In this document: positions 8,579-16,314 of the stretch, piece after piece
Numbering within the stretch: the first letter of the stretch is position 1
Layout: each line of letters opens with the position of its first letter
DNA from: Chloroflexota bacterium
Lineage (GTDB): Bacteria; Chloroflexota; Anaerolineae; B4-G1; SLSP01
DNA: 43,997 nt
NCBI GenBank assembly: GCA_029555965.1
Contig: JAKQHY010000088.1
Span: 1-43,997 of the forward strand
Direction: 5' to 3'
The notes under the pieces: generated by a model
What the model saw: the letters and a program-made list of their open reading frames with translations, nothing else
Database searches by the model: none
Told to the model about the DNA's origin: nothing
Position numbers and translations under genes: made by a program

Positions 8579-8630
8579 ATGGATTCCTTTGCGCTTTGAC
8601 GCGAGCTGCATTTCTATTTTTGGAGGAACT

Positions 8631-10229
8631 ATGGCGATACAATCTGAGGGGCAGCTTTTTGAGCTGGTTCAATTGCTGCGTGTGTTCGGGGATTCCAAAA
8701 CCTTTCCTGACGCGCCGTCCGGCGGCGCGGAAGCGGCGGTCTGGGCGGATGTGGAGGCGTTGATCGGCCGGTATGCGCCCTTGCTTCGGGAGAAGGTCGC
8801 TTCGCCGGAGGCCTTGGCGGGCGTGCTGGACGCGGCGCGGTTGTTGGATGAACTGCGCTTTGAGCTTGAGCAGCTTGTGGGGCAGCATTTCGATCTGCGT
8901 GGGCCGCTTTCCGGCGCGCCGCTGCAGAGCGCTTCGATGGAGGCGCATATTGCCTGCATGTGGGATTGGTTGACACGTCGTCCGGCCGCCGGGCAGGAGC
9001 GGGGGACGCTCCTGCCGTTAAGTCACCCCTACGTTGTGCCGGGGGGGCGGTACGTGGAGCTGTATTACTGGGACAGCTATTTCACCGCGGTAGGGCTTTT
9101 GGCCGCCGGTCGCATAGACCTGCTTCAAGGCATCGTGGACAATATGACCGATCTCATTCGGCGGTACAGCTTTGTGCCCAACGGCAACCGGAGCTACTAT
9201 CTCACCCGTTCCCAGCCGCCTTATTACGGCGCACTGCTCACCCTTCTGGGGAAAGCTCAAGGTGAGGATGCGGCGCGGGTTTACTACGAGACCCTGAGAC
9301 GAGAGTACGTCTATTGGCAGACCCCTGGCGCTCACTCGGTTGAGCCGGCGGCAGGCATGCATCTCAACCGGTTTTGGGATGAGGCGGACACGCCGCGTCC
9401 CGAAGGCTACCGGGAGGACCTCGCTACGTGGTACGCGGCGCGCGCTGCCGGGCTGCCGGAAATGGAAAAGCCCCGACTCTGGCGCGATCTCCGCGCCGCC
9501 GCCGAATCCGGCTGGGACTTCAGCAGCCGGTGGCTCAAACCCGATGCGCAGGGCGTCTGGTCGCTGGCCTCCATCCGTACCACCGCGATCTTGCCCATTG
9601 ACCTCAACTGTTTGCTCTACAGCATGGAATGTCAGTTGGCGGCGTGGGCGCCCGATGCTGCGACGCGCCATAACTTTGCTGTCGTCGCCGAACGCCGGCG
9701 CGAGCTGCTGCTCCGCCCGCCCTTTTGGAACGGTCGGTGGTTCTACGATGTCGAGTTCATTCCCGGCCAGGGACTGGCTGCCACTGGCGTCGAGTCCCTG
9801 GCCGGGGTCTTTCCCCTGTTTTGTGAAGTGGCTTCCCCGGAGCAGGCCGCCCAGGTTGCCGACTATATCGAAGCACATTTTCTGCAAGCGGGTGGGGTGG
9901 TGACTTCAACGCGGGCTTTTCACACCGGCCAACAATGGGACTATCCGAACGGCTGGGCGCCGTTGCAGTGGGCGGCGGTGGTTGGCCTGACCAACTATGG
10001 CTACGATGCGCTGGCCCGCGAGATTGCGCGGCGCTTCGTCGCGCAGGCGCGGCGCGTCTATGACCGTTCCGGCAAGATGATGGAGAAGTATGACGTCTGC
10101 GATCTGACGCGCCCCGGCGGCGGCGGCGAATACCCCAATCAGGATGGGTTTGGGTGGACGAATGGCGTGGTCAAGGCGTGCCTGGAATTTCTCGACGGCA
10201 ACGTATTCTGGCCGCGCTGCACTGGCTGA
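8631..10229 (+). CDS. treF: Alpha,alpha-trehalase, GH37
   Basis: The 532-residue protein hydrolyses trehalose to two glucoses. Both family signatures are intact: PGGRYVELYYWDSY near residue 135 and QWDYPNGWAPLQW near 440. AESGWDFSSRW carries the expected general-acid Asp, and a glycine-rich GGGGEYPNQDGFGW lies near the end. No signal peptide is present, so it should act in the cytoplasm, which is why treF is preferred to treA. The length matches the family. The ATG at 8631 is preceded by GGAGG at 5 nt; an in-frame upstream start would lack a ribosome site. The gene stands alone after a palindromic element and ends before a convergent terminator hairpin. It may be used for osmolyte turnover or carbon scavenging. 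Confidence 0.93.
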   Translation: MAIQSEGQLFELVQLLRVFGDSKTFPDAPSGGAEAAVWADVEALIGRYAPLLREKVASPEALAGVLDAARLLDELRFELEQLVGQHFDLRGPLSGAPLQSASMEAHIACMWDWLTRRPAAGQERGTLLPLSHPYVVPGGRYVELYYWDSYFTAVGLLAAGRIDLLQGIVDNMTDLIRRYSFVPNGNRSYYLTRSQPPYYGALLTLLGKAQGEDAARVYYETLRREYVYWQTPGAHSVEPAAGMHLNRFWDEADTPRPEGYREDLATWYAARAAGLPEMEKPRLWRDLRAAAESGWDFSSRWLKPDAQGVWSLASIRTTAILPIDLNCLLYSMECQLAAWAPDAATRHNFAVVAERRRELLLRPPFWNGRWFYDVEFIPGQGLAATGVESLAGVFPLFCEVASPEQAAQVADYIEAHFLQAGGVVTSTRAFHTGQQWDYPNGWAPLQWAAVVGLTNYGYDALAREIARRFVAQARRVYDRSGKMMEKYDVCDLTRPGGGGEYPNQDGFGWTNGVVKACLEFLDGNVFWPRCTG

Positions 10230-10240
10230 TTGGGGGCGCG

Positions 10241-10268
10241 CAAAACCCCGCTATGCGGCGGGGTTTTG
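10241..10268. terminator. Convergent terminator hairpin between treF and tupA
   Basis: A perfect 11-bp stem (CAAAACCCCGC / GCGGGGTTTTG) with a 6-nt loop has A and T runs built into the stem. It could stop transcription from both directions. Confidence 0.75.
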
Positions 10269-10300
10269 TGATTTTCGGTGCATACAGAAGCGGATCGGGA

Positions 10301-11590
10301 CTACTTCACCTGGATTTCGATCAGACCCTTGACGGTGGTGTTCTTGGCGAAGCCGGGCATCCGCGAGGTGAAACCGCCCTCGGAGCGGAACGAGACGATG
10401 CAATTCTCGCAGGCCTGCACGTCGGCCAATGGGATTTCGACCGTGTAGCCATCGTCGGCCATTAACAGGAGTGTGGCGGCGTCACTCTGCGGCTGGGCCA
10501 GCGCCAACAGCGCGCTAAAGGGGACGCCGGTGTAGGTTTCCTTCTCGCCCTTGCTGTTCTCTGCCTCGACGTCCATCGCCTGCATGGCTTTGACTTCGGC
10601 TTCCGTCCACTGCAGCGCCTGCGCCACCTTGCCGCTGACTTTCAAGGCCGTGTCGCCGGGAGAGGCTAACGTCTGCGCGTCGCGCCAGGGTTGGGAGTCG
10701 GGGACGAAGAGCGGCGCGCCGAATTTATCCACGCCGAAGGCGCCAATTTTCTCCTGAACCGGCACAGAGATCAGCCAGTCAATAAACTGATTCGCCAGAT
10801 CGCCTTTGATGTTGGGGTTTTTCTCAGGATTGACGTTCATGACGCCGTAGGGGTTGAATAGCAGCGTGTCGCCTTCCACCAGGATTTCCAGCTTCAGCCC
10901 TTCCAACGTCCGCGCCAGATAGGTGGCCCGGTCGCTGAGGGTGTAGGCCTGTTGTTCTTCCGCCATGCTCAGCACCGCGCCCATGCCTTGCCCGGCGGAC
11001 ACGTACCAGTCGCCGGACGGCTCAATGTTGGCCGCTTTCCAGAGGGACTTTTCCTTGCTGTGTGTGCCGGAATCGTCGCCGCGTGAGATGAAGGCGGCCT
11101 TGGCCGTCGCCAGGGTTTCCAGCGCGCGGGAGGCATTCTTCATCCCCTTGATGCCCGCCGGGTCGTCGCTTGGGCCGACGATGACGAAGTCGTTGTACAT
11201 CACATCCTCGCGGCGCGTGCCGTGCCCATCGGCTATGAAGGCATCTTCCTGGCTGCGGGCGTGAACCAGCAGCACGTCGGCGTTGCCGTCCTTGCCGAGC
11301 TGGATCGCCTGCCCCGTCCCCAGTGAGACGACTTCCACCTTGGCGTTGAACGCCGCCTCGAAGTCGGGTAGGATGTAATCCAGCAGCCCTGAGTCATACG
11401 TGCTGGTGGTGGTGCCCAGAATCAATTTCTGCGGTTCGGCGGCCGGCGCCGTGGTGGGCGCCGCGGTGGCGACCGGCGCGGCAGTCGGCGCCGTCGTGGA
11501 TTTCGGCGTCGGGCTGGTACACGCCCCTAACACCACGGATAACAAGACCCATCCCAAGACAATTTTGAATACAACCGGTTTGTTAGACAT
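10301..11590 (-). CDS. tupA: Tungstate ABC transporter substrate-binding lipoprotein with C-terminal SUOX-like domain
   Basis: The 429-residue protein has a lipoprotein signal (lipobox VLGAC), a Pro/Ala/Thr tether to about residue 53, and a periplasmic-binding domain (about 55-305). That domain has the oxyanion-binding start GTTTSTYDSGLLD, typical of TupA/WtpA-like tungstate binders, and the conserved RGDDSGTHSKE. Residues about 315-429 form an extra domain. Segments LKVSGKV, YTGVPFSALLALA and the ending resemble the small molybdopterin-binding domain of sulfite-oxidase-like proteins. A usual TupA is about 270-300 residues, so this is a fusion. The ATG has AGGAGG 5 nt upstream. It is the last gene of tupB-tupC-tupA, downstream of the Moco-type riboswitch. 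Confidence 0.85.
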   Translation of the reverse strand: MSNKPVVFKIVLGWVLLSVVLGACTSPTPKSTTAPTAAPVATAAPTTAPAAEPQKLILGTTTSTYDSGLLDYILPDFEAAFNAKVEVVSLGTGQAIQLGKDGNADVLLVHARSQEDAFIADGHGTRREDVMYNDFVIVGPSDDPAGIKGMKNASRALETLATAKAAFISRGDDSGTHSKEKSLWKAANIEPSGDWYVSAGQGMGAVLSMAEEQQAYTLSDRATYLARTLEGLKLEILVEGDTLLFNPYGVMNVNPEKNPNIKGDLANQFIDWLISVPVQEKIGAFGVDKFGAPLFVPDSQPWRDAQTLASPGDTALKVSGKVAQALQWTEAEVKAMQAMDVEAENSKGEKETYTGVPFSALLALAQPQSDAATLLLMADDGYTVEIPLADVQACENCIVSFRSEGGFTSRMPGFAKNTTVKGLIEIQVK

Positions 11591-11609
11591 AACTCCTCCT
11601 GTGAAATAG

Positions 11610-11666
11610 GCCGCTCAAGCGGCAGATTAAAAGGGATATTTTCGTGGATGATACATCGTCCGCGAA
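11610..11666 (-). other. Two small hairpins in the tupC-tupA spacer
   Basis: The 85-nt spacer holds GCCGCT-CA-AGCGGC (11610-11623) and a larger stem with arms ATTTTCG and CGAAAAT (about 11637-11666). They could tune tupA mRNA stability or level relative to tupC. Function is unproven. Confidence 0.45.
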
Positions 11667-11675
11667 AATGTCTTC

Positions 11676-12407
11676 TCAATACACCATCTCGCCCTTGACA
11701 AATGCGGACGTGCGGGGGTCGTGGGGCGATTCAAAAAATGTCTGCGTCTCGGCAATTTCCACGATGCTTCCGCCAAGCAGCAGCGCGACGCGATGGGCCA
11801 GGCGGTGCGCCTGGAAGACATTGTGCGTCACCAGCACCACCGTACAGCCCTGTTCGCGGTTCAGTTCCGCGACAACGGTTTCGATCAGCCCGACGTTGTA
11901 GGGGTCGAGATTGGCCGTTGGCTCATCGAGCAGCAGGACGGTGGGCCGTAGGACGATGGCGCGCGCCAGGGCCACCCGCTGCGCCTCTCCTCCTGATAAC
12001 GTCTGCGCCGGTTTGTGAGCCAGTGGGGTCAGGCCAAGCCGCTCGATGACGGCCTGAATTTCGACTTGCCGGCCGCGCTCGCCGCGCAGCCGCAAGCCGT
12101 ATTCTACGTTGCGCCGAACGTTAGTGGAGAGCAACGCCGAGCGCTGGAACACCGTCGTCACCTCGCGGCGCAGGGACAGCGGGGCCGCGTCCGGTTGAAT
12201 CGGCTGCCCGCGATACTTCAGCGCGCCGCTTTCGGGAAATTCCAGGAAGTTGAGCAAGCGCAGCAGGGTGGATTTCCCCGCGCCGCTGGGGCCGACCACG
12301 GCCAGGATTTCGCCCGGATGGATGTCGAGGGCGACCACTTTCAGCACCGCGCGGGCGTCGTAGGATTTGACCACTTGTCGAAGTTCGTACAAGGGGGCGC
12401 TGCTCAT
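11676..12407 (-). CDS. tupC: Tungstate ABC transporter ATP-binding protein
   Basis: The 243-residue ABC ATPase powers tungstate import. Walker A is GPSGAGKST (about residues 38-46), the signature is LSGGEAQRVALARA, Walker B is VLLLDEPTANLD, and the switch His lies in VLVTHNVF. Length and motifs fit the stand-alone ATPases of the TupABC/ModC group. There is no C-terminal TOBE/Mop domain, which argues for TupC rather than ModC. Its ATG overlaps the tupB stop (ATGA), so translation is coupled. Confidence 0.9.
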   Translation of the reverse strand: MSSAPLYELRQVVKSYDARAVLKVVALDIHPGEILAVVGPSGAGKSTLLRLLNFLEFPESGALKYRGQPIQPDAAPLSLRREVTTVFQRSALLSTNVRRNVEYGLRLRGERGRQVEIQAVIERLGLTPLAHKPAQTLSGGEAQRVALARAIVLRPTVLLLDEPTANLDPYNVGLIETVVAELNREQGCTVVLVTHNVFQAHRLAHRVALLLGGSIVEIAETQTFFESPHDPRTSAFVKGEMVY

Positions 12408-13111
12408 TGGCTTTTCCTCTGGAACTGTGCCACAGTCAGGTTGATAAGAAAGGTTAACCCCAACAACACCAGCGCCAGCCCGATGGCCAAGTCGAGGTTG
12501 CCCCGGCGGGTTTCCAACATAATCGCCGTCGTCAGCACCCGTGTCGCGCCTTCGATGTTACCGCCGACCATCATCACCGCGCCCACCTCCGAGATGATGC
12601 TGCCGAGTCCGCCGACCAACGCGACGATCACGCCCTGACGGGCCTCTTTGAGGACCGTCCACGTGACCTGATGGGGCGTCGCGCCCAGCGCGCGCAGTTG
12701 CAGCCGCAGGTTGGGGTCTACTTCGGCGACGGCGGCCATGGTGTAACCGATGATTAACGGCGTGGCGATAATGACTTGCGCCAGCACCATTGCCGGGACG
12801 GTGAAGAGCTGTGGAATCCAGGCCCAGTTCAGCGGCCCCAGGATGCCGCTGCGCGAGAGCAGCAGATAGACCGTCAGCCCGATCACGACCGGCGGGAAGC
12901 CCATGCCGGTGTAGACTAACGCCTGGACGACGCGCCGCCCCGGGAAGTGCGTCAGGCCAATGACTGCGCCCAGCGGCACGCCCAGCGCCGCGCTGAGCAA
13001 CAGCGCCACCCCGCTCACCTGCGCGGACAGCATGATAATTTCCCAGAGATAAGCGTCGCCGGAGAAGAGCATCCGTAGCCCTTCCCTCAGCCCGTCCCAT
13101 ATCACTTGCAT
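12404..13111 (-). CDS. tupB: Tungstate ABC transporter permease
   Basis: The 235-residue inner-membrane permease has about five to six spans and a binding-protein-dependent transport fold. The cytoplasmic EAA-type loop lies around LRALGATPHQVTWTVLKEA (about residues 143-161), which docks onto the ATPase. It is the first gene after the riboswitch and terminator. The ribosome site is weak (AAAGAACC), so its level may depend mainly on read-through. The gene order B-C-A differs from the common A-B-C. Confidence 0.88.
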   Translation of the reverse strand: MQVIWDGLREGLRMLFSGDAYLWEIIMLSAQVSGVALLLSAALGVPLGAVIGLTHFPGRRVVQALVYTGMGFPPVVIGLTVYLLLSRSGILGPLNWAWIPQLFTVPAMVLAQVIIATPLIIGYTMAAVAEVDPNLRLQLRALGATPHQVTWTVLKEARQGVIVALVGGLGSIISEVGAVMMVGGNIEGATRVLTTAIMLETRRGNLDLAIGLALVLLGLTFLINLTVAQFQRKSQ

Positions 13112-13220
13112 AGAGGTTCTTTCAAATAGGATTTACGCAACAGGGTTCTTTTTTATCGCAGAGACCGCCGAGAAAGGATAAGCGCTCTGCATTGGATTCT
13201 ACTCAGTCGTTAAACCCAAC

Positions 13221-13250
13221 AAAAAACGGCGTCCTCGGAAAGGACGCCGC
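13221..13250 (-). terminator. Intrinsic terminator, expression platform of the riboswitch
   Basis: On the minus strand a GC-rich stem (CGGCGTCC / GGACGCCG) with a 7-nt loop is followed by six T. It lies between the aptamer and tupB, where a cofactor-responsive terminator would stop tup transcription. Confidence 0.88.
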
Positions 13251-13288
13251 TATACATTCCCTTCTACCTGGTGGGGCTGGGGCATCGG

Positions 13289-13393
13289 CGCGCATTTCCT
13301 TTCCAAATATGGGAGGCGCAGTCGTTTCCCACTGCACCCTATCGGTCTCACGGCCATGAGTGGGACTGTTAGGTCCGGAGACTCGGAAACGCA
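13289..13393 (-). ncRNA. Moco-family riboswitch, P3-lacking (Tuco-like) variant
   Basis: Minus-strand sequence matches conserved parts of the Moco RNA motif as known from E. coli moaA. GGCCGTGA is followed by a GGG junction, a stem capped by GGGAAACG (TGCAGT/ACTGCG), then CCTCCC and TTTGGAAAGG. A closing P1 can pair GCGTTTCC (13385-13392) with GGAAATGCGC (13290-13299). The hairpin that normally follows GGCCGTGA (P3) is absent: only GACCGATAGGG separates the flanks. P3-less members have been proposed to sense tungsten cofactor. Position fits: after moeA and before a terminator and the tungstate transporter genes. Ligand choice remains inference. Confidence 0.85.
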
Positions 13394-13463
13394 AAGTTAC
13401 ACTATCATTTTACGGCAAGTATCATACCATCAAACCAATTTTCGACAAACCCCCGTTTACCCT

Positions 13464-14726
13464 CTACTGTTCAAACAAAAACGCCTGCACACGCGCCCCC
13501 GCCGGGGCATGTGTCCACTCCTCCGGGATGATCGCCAACCCGTTAGCGCGCACCATCGAACTGAGGATGCCTGATCCCTGATCGCCGGTGGGCGTCGCGT
13601 GCAGCCCATCGGCGCCGCGCGTGATGTGGACCCGCACATAGTGTCGCCGCGCATCCTTGCGCGGGATTTCCTGATCGAGAATGGCTTCAAAGGTGGGTTT
13701 GTGGATGTCTGTCAGGCCCAGCATGGTCAAAATTGCCGGCCGCGCGAATAACTCGAAGGAGACCATCGTGGAGACCGGGTTTCCTGGCATCCCCAACACC
13801 GGCACGGTGCGCTGTGCGCCGTTCACCTCTGCCGTGATGCGCCCGAAGGCCAGCGGTTTGCCCGGCTTCATTCGCACGCGCCAGAAGGAGATTTCACCCT
13901 CGGCGGCCAGCACCTTCTTTACCACGTCGAAATCACCCACCGAGACGCCGCCCGACGTGATCAGCAAATCTGCGCCTTGCGCCAGCCCTGCGTGGATTTT
14001 GGCTGTCAAATCGTTCACCGTATCCTGCGCGATGCCCAACATCAGCGGGATGCCGCCATACTGAAGCACTTGTGCTGCGTTGGAATAGCTGTTGGAATTA
14101 CGGATTTTTCCGGGCAGCAGTGGCGCGTTCACTGCCACCAACTCGTCGCCGGTGGCGAGGACGGCGACGCGGGGGCGGCGAAATACGGCGACTTCGCCGT
14201 AACCCAACGCCGCGAGCATGCCCACTTCCTGTGGGCGGATGCGGGCGCCGCGCGTCAGCGGGCGCTCTCCCGCGTGGATATCTTCCCCCGCCGGGCGGAT
14301 GTTCGCGCCCAGGGGCATCTCGGCAAAACAGTCTACCCACTCGCCGTCCTGCTGCGTCGCCTCGAAGGGGATGACGGCATCCGCGCCCTCTGGCAGCGGC
14401 GCGCCGGTCATAATGCGGATCGCTGTCCCCGGCGTCACCCGCTCCGCCGCGAGGTAGCCGGCCGCCAGGTTCTCGATGACCCGCAGCCGTTTGGGCGACT
14501 CCGGCCCCGCATTACGCAGATCGGCGGCTTGCATGGCGTAGCCGTCCATTGCCGTGTTTGCGTGCGGGGGGATGTCTCCGATGGCGATGATGTCCTCGGC
14601 CAGCACGCGCCCCAGCGCCTCCAGGAGCGGCACATGCTCTGCCTCCAGCGGGTGGAACATTGCCAGCACCTGCTCCAGCGCTTCTTCAACGCTCAACATT
14701 GGGTATAGTTCATGGTGGTGTTTCAT
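13464..14726 (-). CDS. moeA: Molybdopterin molybdenumtransferase
   Basis: The 420-residue enzyme inserts molybdate (or tungstate) into adenylylated molybdopterin. The N-terminal domain shows NTAMDGYAM and the central MPT-binding domain has TSGGVSVGDFD. GMPGNPVST near residue 315 and a C-terminal beta domain complete the standard MoeA layout. The start is the ATG at 14726 after AAAGGAG; a longer frame to 14768 adds residues without homology. It is the last biosynthetic gene before the riboswitch and tup genes. A palindromic element separates it from moaE. In tungsten users the MoeA paralogue may load W, but only one copy is in this window. Confidence 0.92.
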   Translation of the reverse strand: MKHHHELYPMLSVEEALEQVLAMFHPLEAEHVPLLEALGRVLAEDIIAIGDIPPHANTAMDGYAMQAADLRNAGPESPKRLRVIENLAAGYLAAERVTPGTAIRIMTGAPLPEGADAVIPFEATQQDGEWVDCFAEMPLGANIRPAGEDIHAGERPLTRGARIRPQEVGMLAALGYGEVAVFRRPRVAVLATGDELVAVNAPLLPGKIRNSNSYSNAAQVLQYGGIPLMLGIAQDTVNDLTAKIHAGLAQGADLLITSGGVSVGDFDVVKKVLAAEGEISFWRVRMKPGKPLAFGRITAEVNGAQRTVPVLGMPGNPVSTMVSFELFARPAILTMLGLTDIHKPTFEAILDQEIPRKDARRHYVRVHITRGADGLHATPTGDQGSGILSSMVRANGLAIIPEEWTHAPAGARVQAFLFEQ

Positions 14727-14799
14727 AATCTCCTTTGGGAATGGGGATCTGGTTTCCTTAATCTCCACTTCCTATTGCCTAATCCCTCGCTGTCTTTAG

Positions 14800-14972
14800 A
14801 ACCTATCCGAAAATTATAGCGGCGTTGCGCCGCTGCGCCGGGTCTTGCGGCTAAAGCCGCTTTCAGGAAGGTATTTTTTCGTGGGCGGGCGTAGCCCGCC
14901 CACGAAAAAAATACCCTTCAAACCGCGCCTTTAGGCGCAAGTCGTGGGCCAAAACGAATTTTTGGATAGATT
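14800..14972. repeat. MITE-like element with terminal inverted repeats and central hairpin
   Basis: Ends ACCTATCCGAAAATT and AATTTTTGGATAGATTC are imperfect inverted repeats. The centre is a long, almost perfect palindrome (14871-14913) with arms GTATTTTTTCGTGGGCGGGC around GTA. Smaller hairpins (GCGGCTAAAGCCGC, GCGCCTTTAGGCGC) flank it. It fills the moaE-moeA gap and contains no gene. Confidence 0.75.
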
Positions 14973-14977
14973 CTTAA

Positions 14978-15397
14978 TTAATGTTCGCTGCGCCATGCCG
15001 CGCCGTCGGCCCAGAATTCTTTTTTCCAGATGGGCGCAATTTCTTTGATGCGATCAATGGCATAGTGCAGCGCGTCGAAGGTTTGGGCGCGATGCGCTGC
15101 GGCGAGCGCGATGACCACCGCCGTCTCGCCGATTTCCAGCCGCCCCACCCGATGCACAATTGCGGCGGCGCGCACATCCGGCCAGCGCGCGTAGATCTCG
15201 GCGGTGATCTGCCGCAGCGTCTTTTCGGCCATCTCCGGGTAGGCCTCGTATTCGAGGTGTCGCGTCTCGCGTTCCCCCGTGAGGCCGCGCACCACGCCGA
15301 TAAATGTCACTATCGCGCCATTCGCCGGATTCGCCAGCCGCGCCACCACTTCATCCGTCGAAACAGGTCGTTCTGTAATCTCAACAAAGGTGTTCAT
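14978..15397 (-). CDS. moaE: Molybdopterin synthase catalytic subunit
   Basis: The 139-residue large subunit of MPT synthase transfers sulfur from thiocarboxylated MoaD to precursor Z (cPMP). Conserved features include GAIVTFIGVVR, YEAYPEMAEK, HRVGRLEIGE and the lysine-rich KEIAPIWKKEFW that binds substrate. Length fits the family. The ATG is preceded by GAGG at about 9 nt. It follows moaD after a repeat-filled spacer, and together the two form the heterotetrameric enzyme. Confidence 0.94.
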   Translation of the reverse strand: MNTFVEITERPVSTDEVVARLANPANGAIVTFIGVVRGLTGERETRHLEYEAYPEMAEKTLRQITAEIYARWPDVRAAAIVHRVGRLEIGETAVVIALAAAHRAQTFDALHYAIDRIKEIAPIWKKEFWADGAAWRSEH

Positions 15398-15416
15398 AAT
15401 GGTTTTCCCTCATTAA

Positions 15417-15494
15417 GGAGCAGGGGCGCAGGGGAGCGGGGGGGATTCGCTGATCCGCCGATCCGCTATTCGCCATTGGCTATTCGCCATTGGC
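15417..15494. repeat. Short tandem repeats in the moaD-moaE spacer
   Basis: GGAGCAGGGGCGCAGGGGAG, GATCCGCCGATCCGC and a doubled TATTCGCCATTGGC fill the spacer. The unit types match those in the lipid synthase linkers. Confidence 0.8.
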
Positions 15495-15734
15495 TCACCC
15501 CCCTCCCACCGGCGGGATGCACGCAATTTCGTCGCCTTCGTGCAGGGGGCTGGTCAGGGGCGCGTAAGTCAGATTGACGGCGAAGCGCACACGCTGCGCT
15601 GCCAGGGCCGGGTAATCCGCGAAGAGCTGCGCTTGCAAGTCTTGCAACGTCGCGCCTTCCGGCAGTGTGTGGGGTTGCTGCGCCATCCCGGCTATCTCGC
15701 GGGATACCGCGAAGAAACGCACATTGACACGCAT
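15495..15734 (-). CDS. moaD: Molybdopterin synthase sulfur carrier subunit
   Basis: The 79-residue ubiquitin-fold protein begins with VRFFAVSREIAG and ends EIACIPPVGGG. The C-terminal Gly-Gly is the site that MoeB-type enzymes adenylylate and convert to a thiocarboxylate. An extra Gly (GGG) ends the chain instead of the common GG. The activating enzyme is not in this window. A strong AGGAAGG site precedes the ATG. Confidence 0.9.
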   Translation of the reverse strand: MRVNVRFFAVSREIAGMAQQPHTLPEGATLQDLQAQLFADYPALAAQRVRFAVNLTYAPLTSPLHEGDEIACIPPVGGG

Positions 15735-15793
15735 GGGATACCTTCCTGTGAAATTGGGAGATAGGGGCCAGGAATTGAGACTTAGGTTGTTTC

Positions 15794-15821
15794 ACTCCCT
15801 AATCCCCACTCCCCACTCCCC
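15794..15821. repeat. Tandem CCCCACT-type repeat in the moaC-moaD spacer
   Basis: CTCCCTAATCCCCACTCC continues as further CCCCACT heptamers. The same unit is found at 37700-37725 inside the synthase gene. Confidence 0.7.
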
Positions 15822-15834
15822 TTTCGATCATGGT

Positions 15835-16311
15835 TTATGTTTCTAAAACCACATCGCCGCTTTTGCCGCCATGTTTGCTGACCAGGCGGATGTCGGTGAT
15901 GCGCATCGTCTTTTCGACGGCTTTCGCCATGTCGTAGATGGTCAACGCGGCGACGCTGACGGCCGTGAGGGCTTCCATTTCCACGCCGGTCTTGCCGTGC
16001 GTCCGCACTGTGGCGGTGATGATGATGCGCGCGGCAGCCTCATCTACCTCGAAGTCTACGTCAATCTTGGTCAGCAGCAGCGGGTGGCATAAGGGGATGA
16101 GGTGCGGTGTTTGCTTGGCCGCCAATATGCCTGCCACTTGCGCCGTGGTTAGCACATCGCCTTTGGGGAGGCCGTTTTCAACGATAAGCCGCAGTGTCTC
16201 CGGGCGCATGCGGATTTCGCCGCGCGCTGCGGCGACGCGCTCTGTGTCCGGCTTGTCGCCTACGTCCACCATGCGGAGGCGGCCTTCGGCATCCAGGTGA
16301 CTCAATTCCAT
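15835..16311 (-). CDS. moaC: Cyclic pyranopterin monophosphate synthase
   Basis: The 158-residue enzyme converts the MoaA product 3',8-cH2GTP into cPMP. The active-site features are present: [13 protein letters not shown], the [20 protein letters not shown] segment and the C-terminal GGKSGD. Length equals the family norm. The ATG lies just after the moaA stop with GGAGG inside the end of moaA, so the two steps of cPMP formation are translationally linked. Confidence 0.95.
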   Translation of the reverse strand: MELSHLDAEGRLRMVDVGDKPDTERVAAARGEIRMRPETLRLIVENGLPKGDVLTTAQVAGILAAKQTPHLIPLCHPLLLTKIDVDFEVDEAAARIIITATVRTHGKTGVEMEALTAVSVAALTIYDMAKAVEKTMRITDIRLVSKHGGKSGDVVLET

Positions 16312-16314
16312 CCT

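Noticed and set aside
11676..13111. Molybdate transporter modBC
   Set aside because: The ATPase lacks the C-terminal Mop/TOBE domain and the binding protein has the TTTS start typical of TupA; tungstate is the better call.
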